64,000 nt of DNA from Ashinkailepas kermadecensis (GCA_034440615.1 JAOTOM010004133.1:46001-110000); one strand, 5' to 3'; positions 45,521-57,084 are shown, numbered from the stretch's first letter. Numbers and translations: made by a program. Notes: generated from the sequence alone by a model not told the origin.

Positions 45521-46509
45521 GTATGGAGAAAATGTGTTGCAACAGTTATCTTTTACTTGCTCCTACCCCTCTTTCCCAGTCGTGATCTTCAGTTGGCCTG
45601 TCTCATCATACTGCTCCTTCCCGTAGCACCCGCAATGCCTTTGACGTTCGACATGAGGGCAGTCAGGATGGGTCCAAGGAAAAAGTGCTAGTTTTAGGGA
45701 AGAATAGGCATCACATTCGTGGAGAGGACTCCTCAAGCAAGTTTGCGCAATTTTTATGATATTTAAGATTGGAAATACCGGGTGGAAAACACGGAAGATT
45801 GGCTGGAGTACCTACGAAACTGAACAATTGTCCAACCCAGATGACGTCACCGGTTGGAAAACGGAATTGGAGGGGCCTCGGCTGTACCTGGTTAAATAAC
45901 CTTGGTTCTGGCACCGTGTCTGCCGACCGGCCTTGAATCCTCTCGCTTGCAGTCACGCGCTCCCGACGTCACGTTTCGAGCACGTGATGCAAATTACTGC
46001 GATTTAAATATAGTGCTGTATCATCCTATGTATTTAGAAGAGAACACAGATTGTTTCAGTTGAACTTTGTTTGAAAATATATGTTACTGGAATGCAAGAG
46101 AGAGCTTATTGTTTTTAGCTGAAACAAAGGGAAACTTTGACAGATCAGCGTTCAAGAAGGGTGTGCATGCGCTCCCGCCATCTTGTCACATGACTTCGAT
46201 GTTTGATCCCGTGACCAAGGATCATCTGTTTGGAGTCGGCTTGTGTTATGGTATGCTTCTACGTTCGCGCGGACCGTGGGTTTCGTGGTCGGGTTGCGAG
46301 CGTGTAGTGAAGTATCAAGACTTAATTTGTGCTTGCTTGAAGATGAGTTGGTGTGAGTGACGTCTACTGTCTTTCGATTAATAAAAGTATGGTGTTATTC
46401 AGGCTGGCACCAATTGCAAATTGTGGCAATGGAGTTGATGAGGTGTACCACTGAAATGTGGGTAGATTTTCAGCTTAAAGTAATTTCTCATCTTGGAATT
46501 TCTTATTTC

Positions 46510-46615
46510 AATGCAATGTTTATGAATGTGCTTAGCATGATGTGACCACTCATTTCCTCTGCAAATGCATACTCTTCAATTTGGAGGCAAAATAACACCC
46601 AAAAATGGGCTTGGA
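46510..46615 (+). repeat. Dispersed repeat, copy 2 of 3
   Basis: Shares ATGCAATGTTTATGAATGTG and CTCTGCAAATGCATACT with 5420-5500, in the same orientation. Confidence 0.6.
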
Positions 46616-46905
46616 TTTAAGTAGGTCTCTCACCTGGTCTCTCACCTGGTTGGCTCCCCATATACTCAAGCATTACTCACCCAGAGATGAGTTCCGTGCC
46701 CGATGAGGGGAGCCCGCATCTGCAGGTATGCCAGTCCCCTAGATTAAAGGAAATATGGTTGTCCGATAGTCAGGGCAAGACAGGAACTGGAAAGTGTACC
46801 TTAAGCAGAATTTGTATGCTTAGAGTAGCCACTACATCTGCTAATATTATGTTGTCAGTCAAGATTTCTGAAAAAGAGAATATAGAGATTGAATACAGAG
46901 ATATA

Positions 46906-46913
46906 TAGAGATT
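46906..46913. repeat. Left target-site duplication of foldback element
   Basis: TAGAGATT; its partner at 50401-50408 is TAGAGATC (7 of 8). Confidence 0.75.
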
Positions 46914-48061
46914 GGTAATCTTTACCTTTTGGCCGACATACTGCCAAGGTTAGTGATTTGTAAAGAGGTGTACAGTGGGGAACATTGACGTCACAGGCAG
47001 AGTGGGAAACAGGCATACCGATTTCTTCCGGAGTACATTTTGATGGACATTATTTTTATGCATGGAATCTGTTTACCAGTAACCGACCGGAAAAACCTAA
47101 ATCAGTACCTACATAATATGCATAAGTAATATCATTCTCATTTTGGGTCAAATCAAATGCCAAAACATACAAACAAAGAAGTGAACAATGGATGGCACCG
47201 CCCGGCAGTGACCCGTAATAATCGGCACTGTTCCGTTTCTTATAACTCAGGAGAAACGTGTTTTCCTTTCACTGTTGGTCTCAGTACAAGGCCAGCCATA
47301 TGAAAAACAAACAAAAATACTTCACACTTCACCCTCAGCTCAGAGCGCATACCTACCTACGCAGCCAATTTCCCACGTAATACGAACGCAACTCCGCTAC
47401 CGCACACGCCACAGTTGGATGTGATCAAAGCAAAGGATCAGTCAAGGTCTTGTGTTTACTGTTAACTTGTGTGGACACTGTTAACCATGTGTTCAAGGTT
47501 GCTAATGGTTATGATGTCATATACAAAATACCTTGCATTGATTGGTTCACAGACAGATTCCAGAACAGAAAATGCTAATGCAGCCAATTCTGATCGGTGG
47601 CCTCCGGGACTCCGGAGAACGTCTCTTAAAACTCAGTTTCCCACTATAGGGTGGGAGGAATGCAAGTATTCCGAGACGTGGCTCCAGAGCCAGAGAACAG
47701 TGTTATAAGTGCACATGTGCATCATCTGCAAGTTGCTGTTGTCACGTTGTCGGCAATTCCGGTGGTTGAGATTGATGGAGTGTGTGAAGATGTGGTCCGG
47801 CTGCTGACTGCTACAAAAAGTGATTAGTTTGAGTGGTGACCGTAACTGGAATAACCAGTGTTTTTTTTGGGTGTCGTTCTGTGTTTGTTTTTATTGATAT
47901 CTTTGTTCCCACATTTGTGTCGGAGTACATGTAAAGCCCATCCTATCCAGTATGAACCCGGAGTGCAAAAATGTTTTCAGAGATACAATCTCTTAAGAAG
48001 TGCCTTAATTCCCACCCTGGTCACAGGAGTCAGGGAAGTGACGTCACAGGAGTCGGGTGTT

Positions 48062-48074
48062 GGTAAAGATTACC
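48062..48074. repeat. Internal copy of the foldback terminus
   Basis: GGTAAAGATTACC, identical to the right end at 50388-50400. It makes 46914-48074 a 1161-bp unit with its own inverted ends, which suggests that the composite arose from two oppositely oriented units. The next 8 bases (ACCTAACC) do not match TAGAGATT. Confidence 0.8.
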
Positions 48075-48217
48075 ACCTAACCTAGACTAAGATAATGTAG
48101 CATAATATGCAAAATGTATCATAGCATAATATAATATAATCTAACCCAACCTAACCTAACCGGAAAACCAGAATCCTCTGAAGCAAATTTTTGTGACGTG
48201 ACTTCCCAGTCTCCTGT
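48075..48217. repeat. Spacer of the foldback element with CCTAA units
   Basis: AT-rich loop between the inverted halves with CCCAACCTAACCTAACC at 48144-48160, i.e. short telomere-type (CCTAA) repeats. Confidence 0.6.
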
Positions 48218-50400
48218 GACCAGGGTGGGAATTAAGGCACTTCTTGAGAGATTTTATCTCTGAAAACATTTTTGCACTCCGGGTTCATACTGGATAGGAT
48301 GGGCTTCACATGTACTCCGACACAAATGTGGGAACAAAGATATCAATAAAAACAAACACAGAACGACACCAAAAAAAACGCTGGTTATTCCACTTACGGT
48401 CACCACTCAAACTAATCACTTTTTGAAGCAGTCAGCAGCCGGACCACAGCTTCACACACTACATCAATCTCAACCACCGGAATTGCCGACAACAACGCGC
48501 CAACAGCAACTTGCAAGATGATGCGCATGCGCACTGAGAACACTGTTCTCCGGCTTTGGAGCAGTGTCTCGGAAGACCTGTGTTCCTGCCACCCTATAGT
48601 GGGAAACTTTGACAGTTTTAAGAGACGTTCTCCGGAGTGCCGGAGGCCACCGATCAGAATTGGCTGCGTTTGTGTTTTCTGTTCTGAAATCTGTCTGTCA
48701 ACCAATCAATGCAAGGTATTTTTTATGTCATAACCATTAGCAACTTTGAAGACATGGGTTAACAGTGTCATACTGTAAACACAAGACCTTGACTGATCCT
48801 TTGCTTTGACCACATCCAACTGGCGTGTGCGGTAGCGGAGTTGCATTCGTATTACATGGGAAATTGGCTGCATGGGTAGGTATGCACTCTGAGCTGAGAG
48901 CAGGGTGGGAATTAAGGCACTTCTTAAGAGATTTTATCTCTGAAAACATTTCTGCACTCCGGGTTCATACTGGATAGGATGGGCTTCACATGTACTCCGA
49001 CACAAATTGAAATGTGGGAACAAAGATATGAATAAAAACCAACACAGAAATACACCCAAAAAACGCTGGTTATTCCACTTACGGTCACCACTCTAACCAC
49101 TTTTTTTGTAGCAGTCGGCTCTCAACTACCGATTGCTGAACCTCAATTTCCTCAAACCTCAACCTCAATTGCTGACAACACGCCTGACTACAACTTGCAA
49201 AAAGATGCGCATGCACACTGAGTACACTGTTCTCCGGCTTTGGAGCCATGTCTCGGAAAAGCTGTGTTTCTGCCACCCTATAGTGGGAAAGTTTGACAGT
49301 TTTCAGAGACGTTCTCCGGAGGCCTGGAGGGCACCGATCAGAATTGGCTGCGTTAGCGTTTTCTGTTACAAAATCTGTCCGTCAACCAATCAATGTAAGG
49401 TAATTTTTATATGACGTCATAACCATTAGCAACTTTGAACACGTGGTTAATAGTGTCATACTTTAAACAGAAGACCTCGACTGATCCTTTGCTTTGATCA
49501 CATCCAACTGTGGAGTGTGCGGTAGCGGAGTTGCGTTCGTATTACGTGGGAAATTGGCTGCGTAGGTAGGTATGCCCTGAGCTGAGGGTGAGGTGTGAAG
49601 TATTTTTGTTTGTTTTTCATATGGCTAGCCTTGTACTGAGCCAAAAGTGAAAGGAAAGCGCATTGCTCCTGTGAGTTATGAGAAACGAAACAGAGCTGAT
49701 TATTAAGAGTCACTGCCGGGCGGTGCCATCCATTGTTCACTTCCTTGTTCCTATGTTTTGACATTTCATCTGACCAAAAATGAGAATGATATTACTTATG
49801 CATATTATGTAGGTCTGAGTTAGGTTTTTCTGGTCGGTTACTGGTAAACAGATTCCATGCATAAAAAATAATGTCTATGAAAATGTACTCCGGAAGATAC
49901 CGGTTTGCACTCCGACTCCCAACCCAGAAAGTAAGTTTCCCACTCTGGCTGAGAGTGAAGTGTGAAGTATTTTTGTTTGTTTTTATATGGCTAGCCTTGT
50001 ACTGAGACCAACAGTGAAAGGAAAACGCATTTCTCCTGTGAGTTATAAGAAACGAAACTGCTGATTATTACGAGTCACTGCCGGGCGGTGCCATCCATTG
50101 TTCACTTCTTTGTTCGTATGTTTTGGCATTTGATTTGACCAAAAATGAGAATGATATTACTTATGCATATTATGTAGGTACTGATTTAGGTTTTTCTGGT
50201 TGGTTACTGGTAAACAGATTCCATGCAACAAAAAATAATGCCAATGAAAATGTACTCCGGAAGAAATCGGTATGCACTCCGACTCCCAACCCGAAAAGTA
50301 AGTTTCCCACTCTGCCTGTGATGCCACTATTCCCCACTGTACACCTCTTTACAAATCACTAACCTTGGCAGTATGTGTCGGCCAAAAGGTAAAGATTACC

Positions 50401-50408
50401 TAGAGATC
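50401..50408. repeat. Right target-site duplication of foldback element
   Basis: TAGAGATC; pairs with TAGAGATT at 46906-46913. Confidence 0.75.
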
Positions 50409-50664
50409 TCTATATTCTGAATATAGGGAAGTATAGCTACTCTTCAAGTTTGATTAGTATATTATCATGGTTAATCTATTCAGTATATCCATATAACAAT
50501 GTGCAGAGATTTGAGTGCAATGCAGCTTTAAAAGGTAGGTAATATAGCATAAAGTAATGATTATTAATCAAATTGCCAGCCTTATGCTCATAATAATAAT
50601 CCATAAAGACTATGTTTTATTATTATTTATGAGCATAAGACTAGTAATTCAACTAATATTTAGG

Positions 50665-50831
50665 AGGGGACGAGTGGTCTAGGGGTAAGATGCTCGTCTC
50701 ACAATCAAAAGATTGTGGGTTCGAGTCTCGCCTGTCCCTACTCTTCGCCCATGACCAATCGGTGTGAGGGATTTGCAACGCTATGTGACTCAACGGTCAA
50801 CGTGTCGTGAAAACCAATAACCACCAACCAC
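50665..50831 (+). mobile_element. tRNA-derived SINE, family 2, copy 2
   Basis: Flanked by a perfect 15-bp duplication CAACTAATATTTAGG (50650-50664 and 50832-50846). The head GGGGACGAGTGGTCTAGGGG holds box A, and GGTTCGAGTCT is box B. The body ACCAATCGGTGTGAGGGATT and the tail CCACCAACC follow. The tRNA-like part resembles a tRNA D-arm/TΨC-arm arrangement, but its isotype is not assigned. Confidence 0.92.
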
Positions 50832-51087
50832 CAACTAATATTTAGGTATGATGTAGGTAGTAAAACAATAGTGATTGAAATCATGACAGAAGGTGTAACA
50901 TAACCTTACCTAACTTAGCCTAACCTTTGATGCAAGAAAGTACCTAAATTCCTTTTAAAAATATTAAATTAGGAAACATTTCTTTCAAAAAAAAATTTGA
51001 AATAAAAACTAATCTTGGATTGTTTTTGAAGAAAATAATGCTTTTTATGTCCCCAAAAAATATTGAAAGAGGCATCAACTTCAACTG

Positions 51088-51155
51088 TGCTGTATTATAA
51101 TGCTATCAAATCGAACTAATTTCAAAGGTCAAAGGTCAAACTGATTTCTACAAAT
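51088..51155 (+). repeat. Isolated piece of the 265-bp satellite unit
   Basis: From TGTGCTGTATTATAATGCTA through CAAAGGTCAAAGGTCAAAC this is almost identical, over about 65 bp, to 55127-55192 inside the satellite array 4 kb away. Confidence 0.8.
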
Positions 51156-51480
51156 GATTTACATACCTTAATGAGATGGTCAAAGTAGCTTAACCTAACC
51201 TAACCTCATGGTGCATTATATAAATTATAGCTGTGATAAACTGAGAGGTAAGCAGGCTAGGCTAGGTTAGGTTAAGCTACTTTGACCATCTAATTAAGGT
51301 ATGTGAACCATTTGTAGCATTAGTCAGTCAACCTAACCTCATGGCACATATAAATTATAGCTATGATAAACCAAGAGGTAAGCAGGTTAGGTAAGGCTAG
51401 GCTAGGCTAGGTTAGGTTAGTTTAGTTTAGGTTAAGCTACTTTGACCATCTCATTAAGGTATGTGAACTGTTTGTAGCAT
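51153..51480. repeat. TTAGG-bearing hairpin array
   Basis: Arm 51161-51207 (ACATACCTTAATGAGATGGT, CAAAGTAGCTTAACCTAACC) is the reverse complement of 51261-51307 and again of about 51412-51472. Two near-identical units (51208-51330 and 51339-51480) share ATAAATTATAGCTGTGATAA, AGAGGTAAGCAGG and TTTGTAGCATTAG. The arm tips carry (TTAGG)2-3 and TAGGC runs. It can fold as a 47-bp-stem hairpin. Confidence 0.85.
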
Positions 51481-51484
51481 TAGC

Positions 51485-51880
51485 CAGTCAAAGCCTCAGT
51501 ACCATACCTATGATGTCATTACACCATACCAATGTGACGTCATTGTCCAAATTGAAAAGTAAGCATTAGCACCAAAAATGAGTGGTTGCATCTTCTTAGT
51601 CATGTTCATAAACATCATATTCTGAAAGTGTTCCCAGAATTCCCAAAACACCTTTTATAAAAAAAAAATTACCTAAAACTTGTCTTGTGGTTACCTTAAA
51701 CTGCAATAATATCAAAATATCCACTCTGAAATGTGCCAGCTGAGTGCAAAGAGCACCTGGCACCTAGATCAAATAAGATGCACCAGAATAACTGATTGGG
51801 AGAAAATGCACACATAACATACAGGGCAGATACCAACATGGTCAACAACAAGTATATAAATAAGGTGGTGCATAATCAGT
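51485..51880. other. Non-coding stretch
   Basis: Contains a short piece related to the 5.4/46.5 kb repeat (AAGTAAGCATTAGCACCAAA, CATGTTCATAAACATCAT; 51555-51625). No gene seen. Confidence 0.4.
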
Positions 51881-51889
51881 GTTCAAATA

Positions 51890-52395
51890 ATGGTTTTTTG
51901 ATAGGTGTGAGATGTCTGAATGAGTACAGTAGGATGTCAAAATTTTCATGGAAGCATACCACTTAAAATTTTGTGTCGGTTCTTGAAACTCAATTTTGAG
52001 CTAATAGTGCACTCATAAGTGCATGTTTTTGTTTAATTTGTGGGACACCTAATTTAGGGATGCCTATACTAACGATAACGATCGCACTACCATGGTATCA
52101 GCAGATGGTGTTGTTTAGCAGACCACAGCACAGATTATGTCTGTACCTGTAATTTTGTTATGAAATGTGTGTGTATCACAATTGGTAATTGTGGGTGTAA
52201 TCATGATAATTATACATGAAATTATCTTAGAAATGAGTCATGGAGGCTTCATAAACACACATTAACAAGCACGACGTCTACACGAACTTGGAAAGGATGT
52301 CCATTCAGTGCTAAGAAGGTGGTATATTCCACCCTAATTCACGAATAATGTATCACTGTGCATAATGACCATATATCTCCAGTTGGCATGCTCTA
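51890..52395 (+). repeat. Long dispersed repeat, copy 1
   Basis: GTGAGATGTCTGAATGAGT, GTAGGATGTCAAAATTTTCA, ACACCTAATTTAGG, ACTAACGATAACGAT, and the end block GGTGGTATATTCCACCCTAA with AATGTATCACTG occur in the same order at 61635-62090. The copies are diverged (about 70 per cent by eye). Ends not resolved; no coding seen. Confidence 0.7.
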
Positions 52396-52399
52396 CATG

Positions 52400-53590
52400 G
52401 CATATTCCAGTAGACTGTTTGGGCAAATTGGCATAGTTTGTTATGGCATTCACTTTCTGTGCCAGTGATGGGTGTTTGAATCTGGGTGGTGCTTCCTTTT
52501 TAACCTGATCAGTCATTGGTGGCCAGGGTCATGGGTTAATGTTGCACTTTATATAATTTTACACTATGATATAAGTTGCCTGATGTACTAATATTTGTCA
52601 ATGGAAGTAAGGAGGAAATACTCTATTAAAGCCTAGTCATGCAATGAATATCCATCTTGACCTCCAGAGCAAACCAAGATTGATTATGGCCAAGCTACCA
52701 GGAGTGGATCCAGGAAGGTTTGGTTAGTTTATCCTGTTGACACTCCTTACTGAGCACCACATTGACCCCTTCAAAATATCCCTGGCAAATATCCCTGGTA
52801 TTCAATCAGAGCACCCAGCTGGCTGTTTTTCTCCATATTTTTAGTGACATCACCAACAGCTGACTAGCAGTCAGCTGGTAGTGCCCTAGATTCCTTGTTG
52901 ACAAAGAAGGTGTGAGGGGTAATACTTGAAGATTACCCATTTTTAGTCTATATCTGGAATGTTTCAGCTGAAGCCAAGAATGACTTGGAAGGATCCAAAG
53001 CAACTAGAGCAAGTTGCATCTGTAAAACCACCTAGTGTGAGGAGACCTGACATGATGATCAGCATTAATTAGAAGCAATGGCATTCAAATTCTTAACAGT
53101 TTCAGTAGCAAAATAGTTTTTGCTAGACAGTGCTGAAATAAGTAAAATTAAACTTACAAATATCAGCGAATAAAAATATGTTTTCTTATTTGCATAGAGA
53201 CTGCACTTGCCTCTACAGCATATTAAGTTGATAGCCAAATTATGACTGCCAGATGACAAATTGGTGCTATGGTTAAATTAGCAAATGATGTGGTTATCAG
53301 CCAACATCTGGGGCAACAATACAATGTAAACACATTTTACCTCCATGATACATAAACAGGGGTTATGCTTGGTTAGGTTATGTTAGGTAAGGCTTTTGGT
53401 GTAAGTTAGAAATTGTAAAAATATATATTGATTTTTTATTTGAAAACAGCTTGGGCTAGCTTAGGTTAGGTTTTTTTCCAACCTGATTTTTTTAAAAGAA
53501 AAAATATTGCTTGGAAATTTTCCATTAAAAACCCTTTCTTGCATGGAAGGTTAGGTTACGTTGCATCATTTTCCTGTAGTTTGCACTTTA
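52400..53590. other. AT-rich non-coding stretch
   Basis: No domain-bearing frame. Short TTAGG-like runs at 53370-53390 and 53455-53470. Confidence 0.4.
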
Positions 53591-53595
53591 CTTTT

Positions 53596-53715
53596 ATGCC
53601 ATATTACGTGGGTGTAACCACTGGGGGGCTTGGGGGACATGTCCCCCAAATTTCTGTAAAGTGGCAATTTGTCCCCCTAATTTTTTTATGTGCCCCCCCC
53701 CCCACACACAAAAAA
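53596..53715. repeat. G/C-run dispersed repeat fragment
   Basis: CATATTACGTGGGTGTAACCA followed by GGGGGGCTTGGGGGACATGT and later a C11 run. The reverse complement of its start (GGTTACACCCATGCCATATT) is found at 56795-56813 next to another C-run, so two copies face each other. Confidence 0.5.
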
Positions 53716-54319
53716 ACTCAGCTACCTGAGTATGATCATTGCGAAATTCTACTTCATCATTTATAAAGTGAAAATATATATGCAAGAAAATCACTCAAAA
53801 TACTAGAAGCCAATCTAGCCAATCAACAGGCTTCGCAGGCTATGTCATCACGAAATCTCCAAATGGTGAATTAGCAAACATTATAAATTTCTGCTTCCAG
53901 ACCATTCTTGAATAACATGAACCTTGACCATAGTTGCATTTTTGCTTGGGTGGAAGTGCCTTGCGAGACAACAAATTTGCATTATCCCAAAGCTTTATAG
54001 TCTTAGGTTGCATCCCCCTGCACATTTATTGGTATATCTTGAACAAACGTGACTGGGTGTCCTTGGGTATATTTAAGACCATGTAGGGGAGTCATGGACG
54101 TACTTGCCTTAAGCAAGTACGTCAAGTTAACGTCGTATTCGTATTGTGTTCGCCGGAGGCGTGTTTCGGATGTGTTCGCCAGAGGCATATTTGTATTGAC
54201 ATCGGCATTCAGCAACGGGTTTGGGTTTATGATCATTCAAATCAATTACCACAAATGCTTCTGCTTGCACTGAACATGCTGGAAGCAACTACATAGGTCT
54301 CACTTTACCACTTTAACGG

Positions 54320-55710
54320 TCAAGGTCCAACGCAAGCCGGTTGTTTTGGTTGCCTCCCTTTTTTTGTTGTTTTCACCCAAACCTGCCCAAATCTGGTATC
54401 AAGCAATAGCCTATGGTGAACCATTGTGTAACATTTCAGACCGGTGCATCTTAAGGTCAACCTTCTAGGTCAAAGGTTAGCTTGATTTATTAGATGGCGA
54501 TATTGAAGCAATATCGACCGAACCCGATGTTCGGTTGCTATCGCTTCAATTTCCATCAAATGGGCGTCATTCGACGTGGCTAGTTATGTGGTATCAGAAA
54601 GTTAAGCAATCAAATTATTTTTCAAGAGCAAAGGCCAAGCTGATCATCTGGTCCACTCAATTTTGTTTTCGTTTTTGCTCAAACCCATCCAAATCTAGTA
54701 TCAAGCAATAACCAGTGGTGAACACTCGAGTAACATTTCAAATTGTGACATGTCGGGGCCAAATGCTTATTGAGCTCTTAGATGACTTCATGTGTCATTA
54801 CTATGGCTTCAATTTGCAGAAAATGGATGTCATTCAAAATCGCTTGTTATACGGTATCAGAAAGTTCCTAATTCAAAATCATCTTGAAAATTAAAATTCA
54901 AGCTGATTTCTTCTGTCTCCCCACATTTGCTTTTTTCGTTTTCCCTCAAGCCTGCCCAGATGCACTATCAAGCGATAGCCCATGGTGAACCCTCAGTAAC
55001 ATTTTGAAACTGGGATATATCAATGTCAAACCTTTTGGTCAAAGGCTAGTTTGAATTCTTCGAAGTTCGCGCGATTCGTCGCCATGAGTTCGATTTGCAC
55101 GAAGTGGGTGTCATTCGACGTGGCTTGTGCTGTATTATAATGCTATCAAATCGAACTAATTTCAAAGGTCAAAGGTCAAACCGATTTCTTTGGTCGCCTA
55201 GTATTTTGTATCCACCCTTACCTATCCGCATCTGGTATCAAACAATAGCCCGTGGTGCACCTCGAGTAACATTTCATACCGGAACATGTCAATGTCAAAC
55301 CACAAGATCGAACGTTAGCTTAAATTGCTTGAAGTCCTCGCTCGCTATGTCTTCAATTTTCATCAAGTGGGAGTCATTCGACGTGCCGTGAGGTACTCTA
55401 GCAAACTGGTCAGAAATCACATTAAGTTTCAAAGCCGATGGTTGAGCTCATTTCTTCGGTCGCCCCGCATTTCTTCATTTTCTCTCAAAGTTACCCGTGT
55501 TTTGTATCAAGAGATAGCCCGTGGGCAACCCTCGAGCAACATTTCAACCTGGGACAGGTCAGATCAAGGTTAGTTTTATTTTTCAAAGTTCTTGCGTTTT
55601 GTCGCTATGGCTTCAAATTGCATTATGTGGGTGTCATTCGACGTGGCTTGCCGTACAGTATCAGAATGTTGAGATATCGAAATAATTTCAAAGGCGTTGA
55701 AGGTCTGCTG
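54320..55710 (+). repeat. Satellite-like tandem array, five units of about 260-280 bp
   Basis: GTCATTCGACGTGGC or close forms recur at 54566, 54829, 55110, 55373 and 55633 (spacing 263, 281, 263, 260). In each unit a TATCAAGCAATAGCCNRTGG block and CTCGAGTAACATTTC lie about 110-130 bp before the next anchor, with AAGGTCAAAGGT in between. Units differ from each other by roughly a fifth to a third, so the array is old. Not coding. Confidence 0.88.
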
Positions 55711-56038
55711 TGTGTACAATGATTAAGTATAATAGGAATAGGAGGATCAAATCTGTTTTTGTTCGCAGCCGTTGTGATAGCAGGCACTCATATCCTATAC
55801 GACTAGGAGCTCCCCCAAGAAATCCAGTCATAACCTGCTCGGACGGCGCTCTCATCTCTGGTTTTTAGTTTACACTGCCACATTGCTGTTCTGGATATGT
55901 AAAATGTAGATTTGTTTTTCTCAAATTGTCCACTTTCCTCTTAATGGTTCAACGGAAGTTGTCAAATTTGGAAGAAAAGCCACACGTCAATGTGCACAAT
56001 TTTATAACCAGCCAGACTCCATAACCATGAGAGAGCAT

Positions 56039-56046
56039 GTTGTAAT
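56039..56046. repeat. Left target-site duplication of a short hAT-like element
   Basis: GTTGTAAT; partner GTTGTCAT at 56359-56366 (7 of 8). Confidence 0.7.
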
Positions 56047-56358
56047 CAGGGGTGGGTCCAGGAATTTTCATGGGGGCACTTGTCTGGAGGGACGCCATTT
56101 CTTTTGAGCGGCACCACTGCGAAAGCACCTGGAGGGCTGCCTCTGGCTGCAAAATTTGAGGGGGCGGGATGCCCTCGGCCCTTTCTGAGGGGCGCCTTTC
56201 TTTCCAAGGGGTGTCTTTTTTCATAGGTGTGTTTCTGGCTGAAAAATTCGATAGGGTACACTGGAACCTTTTCAGAGAGGCACCTTTTCCTGGCCTGAGG
56301 GATGGCACCTTCCACAAAGGGGCACATGCCCTCAGTGCCATACCCCTTATCTGCCCCG
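56047..56358 (+). mobile_element. Short non-autonomous hAT-like element
   Basis: 312 bp, beginning CAGGGGTGGGTCCAGGAATT and ending CTTATCTGCCCCG, with an 8-bp near-perfect flanking duplication. CAGGGGYGG-type ends with 8-bp duplications are characteristic of hAT derivatives. The interior has two units of the 70-bp motif (GGCTGAAAAATTCGATAGGG at 56231; TTTTCCTGGCCTGAGGG at 56284). Same family as the copies at 17.99, 29.67 and 43.85 kb. Confidence 0.78.
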
Positions 56359-56699
56359 GTTGTCATTGCATCAAAATGTGTCCCTGTAAAACAGGAAAGC
56401 ATTTGAAAGATAAGCAATGAAAGCAGTATGTCCATATTTGCTACAATAAAACCATCGTCAAATATTTAATGTTTTTCCTGCTACAAGAGGGCAACGTTTA
56501 GCATACTTACAGCGTGGCTCTATGGTAATGTGAAATTGGGCCCAGCACATATGACATGAAGCTAGATGTTCCTAGGCAGTTATAAGGAGTGGAACTTGCT
56601 AATTTGGCAGAACGTTTTGTCCGCAAAATATCATTTTTAACAATGGCAAATCTGAAAACCGAACATTGAAAAACAATGGGCTGAATTACTGGGATTTTT

Positions 56700-56910
56700 T
56701 TGTGGGGTGAGGGGACTGGGTGGGACCCCTCTATCCTGTCCAAGCTTACCACGTCTCTGGTTTGTCCCCCCCCCCCCCCATTTCGATCCGTGGTTACACC
56801 CATGCCATATTACCAAACTCTAAGCCACTTTTTGGGTGTTATTTTGCCTTCCAACTGAAAAGTATTCATTTGCAGAGGAAATCAATGGTCTCATCATGTC
56901 CAGCAGATAA
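56700..56910 (-). repeat. C-run repeat and dispersed repeat copy 3 of 3
   Basis: A C14-run at 56766-56779 followed by GTGGTTACACCCATGCCATA (inverted relative to 53.6 kb). Next, 56825-56905 (GGGTGTTATTTTGCCTTCCA, AATTGAAAAG-like, CATTTGCAGAGGAAAT) is the reverse complement of the 5.4 and 46.5 kb repeat. Confidence 0.5.
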
Positions 56911-57084
56911 ACATTTCATTAAGACAAAATATAATCAAAGAAATCAAAATTACCTTCAACTGCAAATTTACCATTTATTCATCCATACCTGACACTCCTA
57001 GCATGCTCACACCTCACAAACTAAATATTTACACCACAACTCATTAGTAGGTCACTCTGGCACCAACTGATTTGTTGTTGTCTT

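Larger units (their letters stand above)
46914..50400. mobile_element. Foldback-type composite transposon
   Basis: A 3487-bp element with termini GGTAATCTTTACC and GGTAAAGATTACC (exact inverted 13 bp, extending about 120 bp inwards through TTTTGGCCGACATACTGCCA). The whole left half, 46914-48074, is the reverse complement of material in the right half, which additionally carries direct duplications (48218-48897 with 48899-49580, and about 49585-49830 with 49940-50170). The 8-bp flanking duplication TAGAGATY fits hAT, P or another 8-bp superfamily. No transposase-like frame is present, so it is non-autonomous. A third 13-bp terminus (GGTAAAGATTACC) lies at 48062-48074. Confidence 0.88.

Noticed and set aside
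46914..50400. Assembly-made inverted duplication
   Set aside because: Ends are exact, flanked by an 8-bp near-duplication, and the arms have diverged from each other, which favours a real element; long reads would settle it.
50665..50740. A functional tRNA gene
   Set aside because: Head has box A and box B, but the anticodon arm does not fold properly, and the same head with the same body and tail occurs four times with target duplications; it is a SINE.
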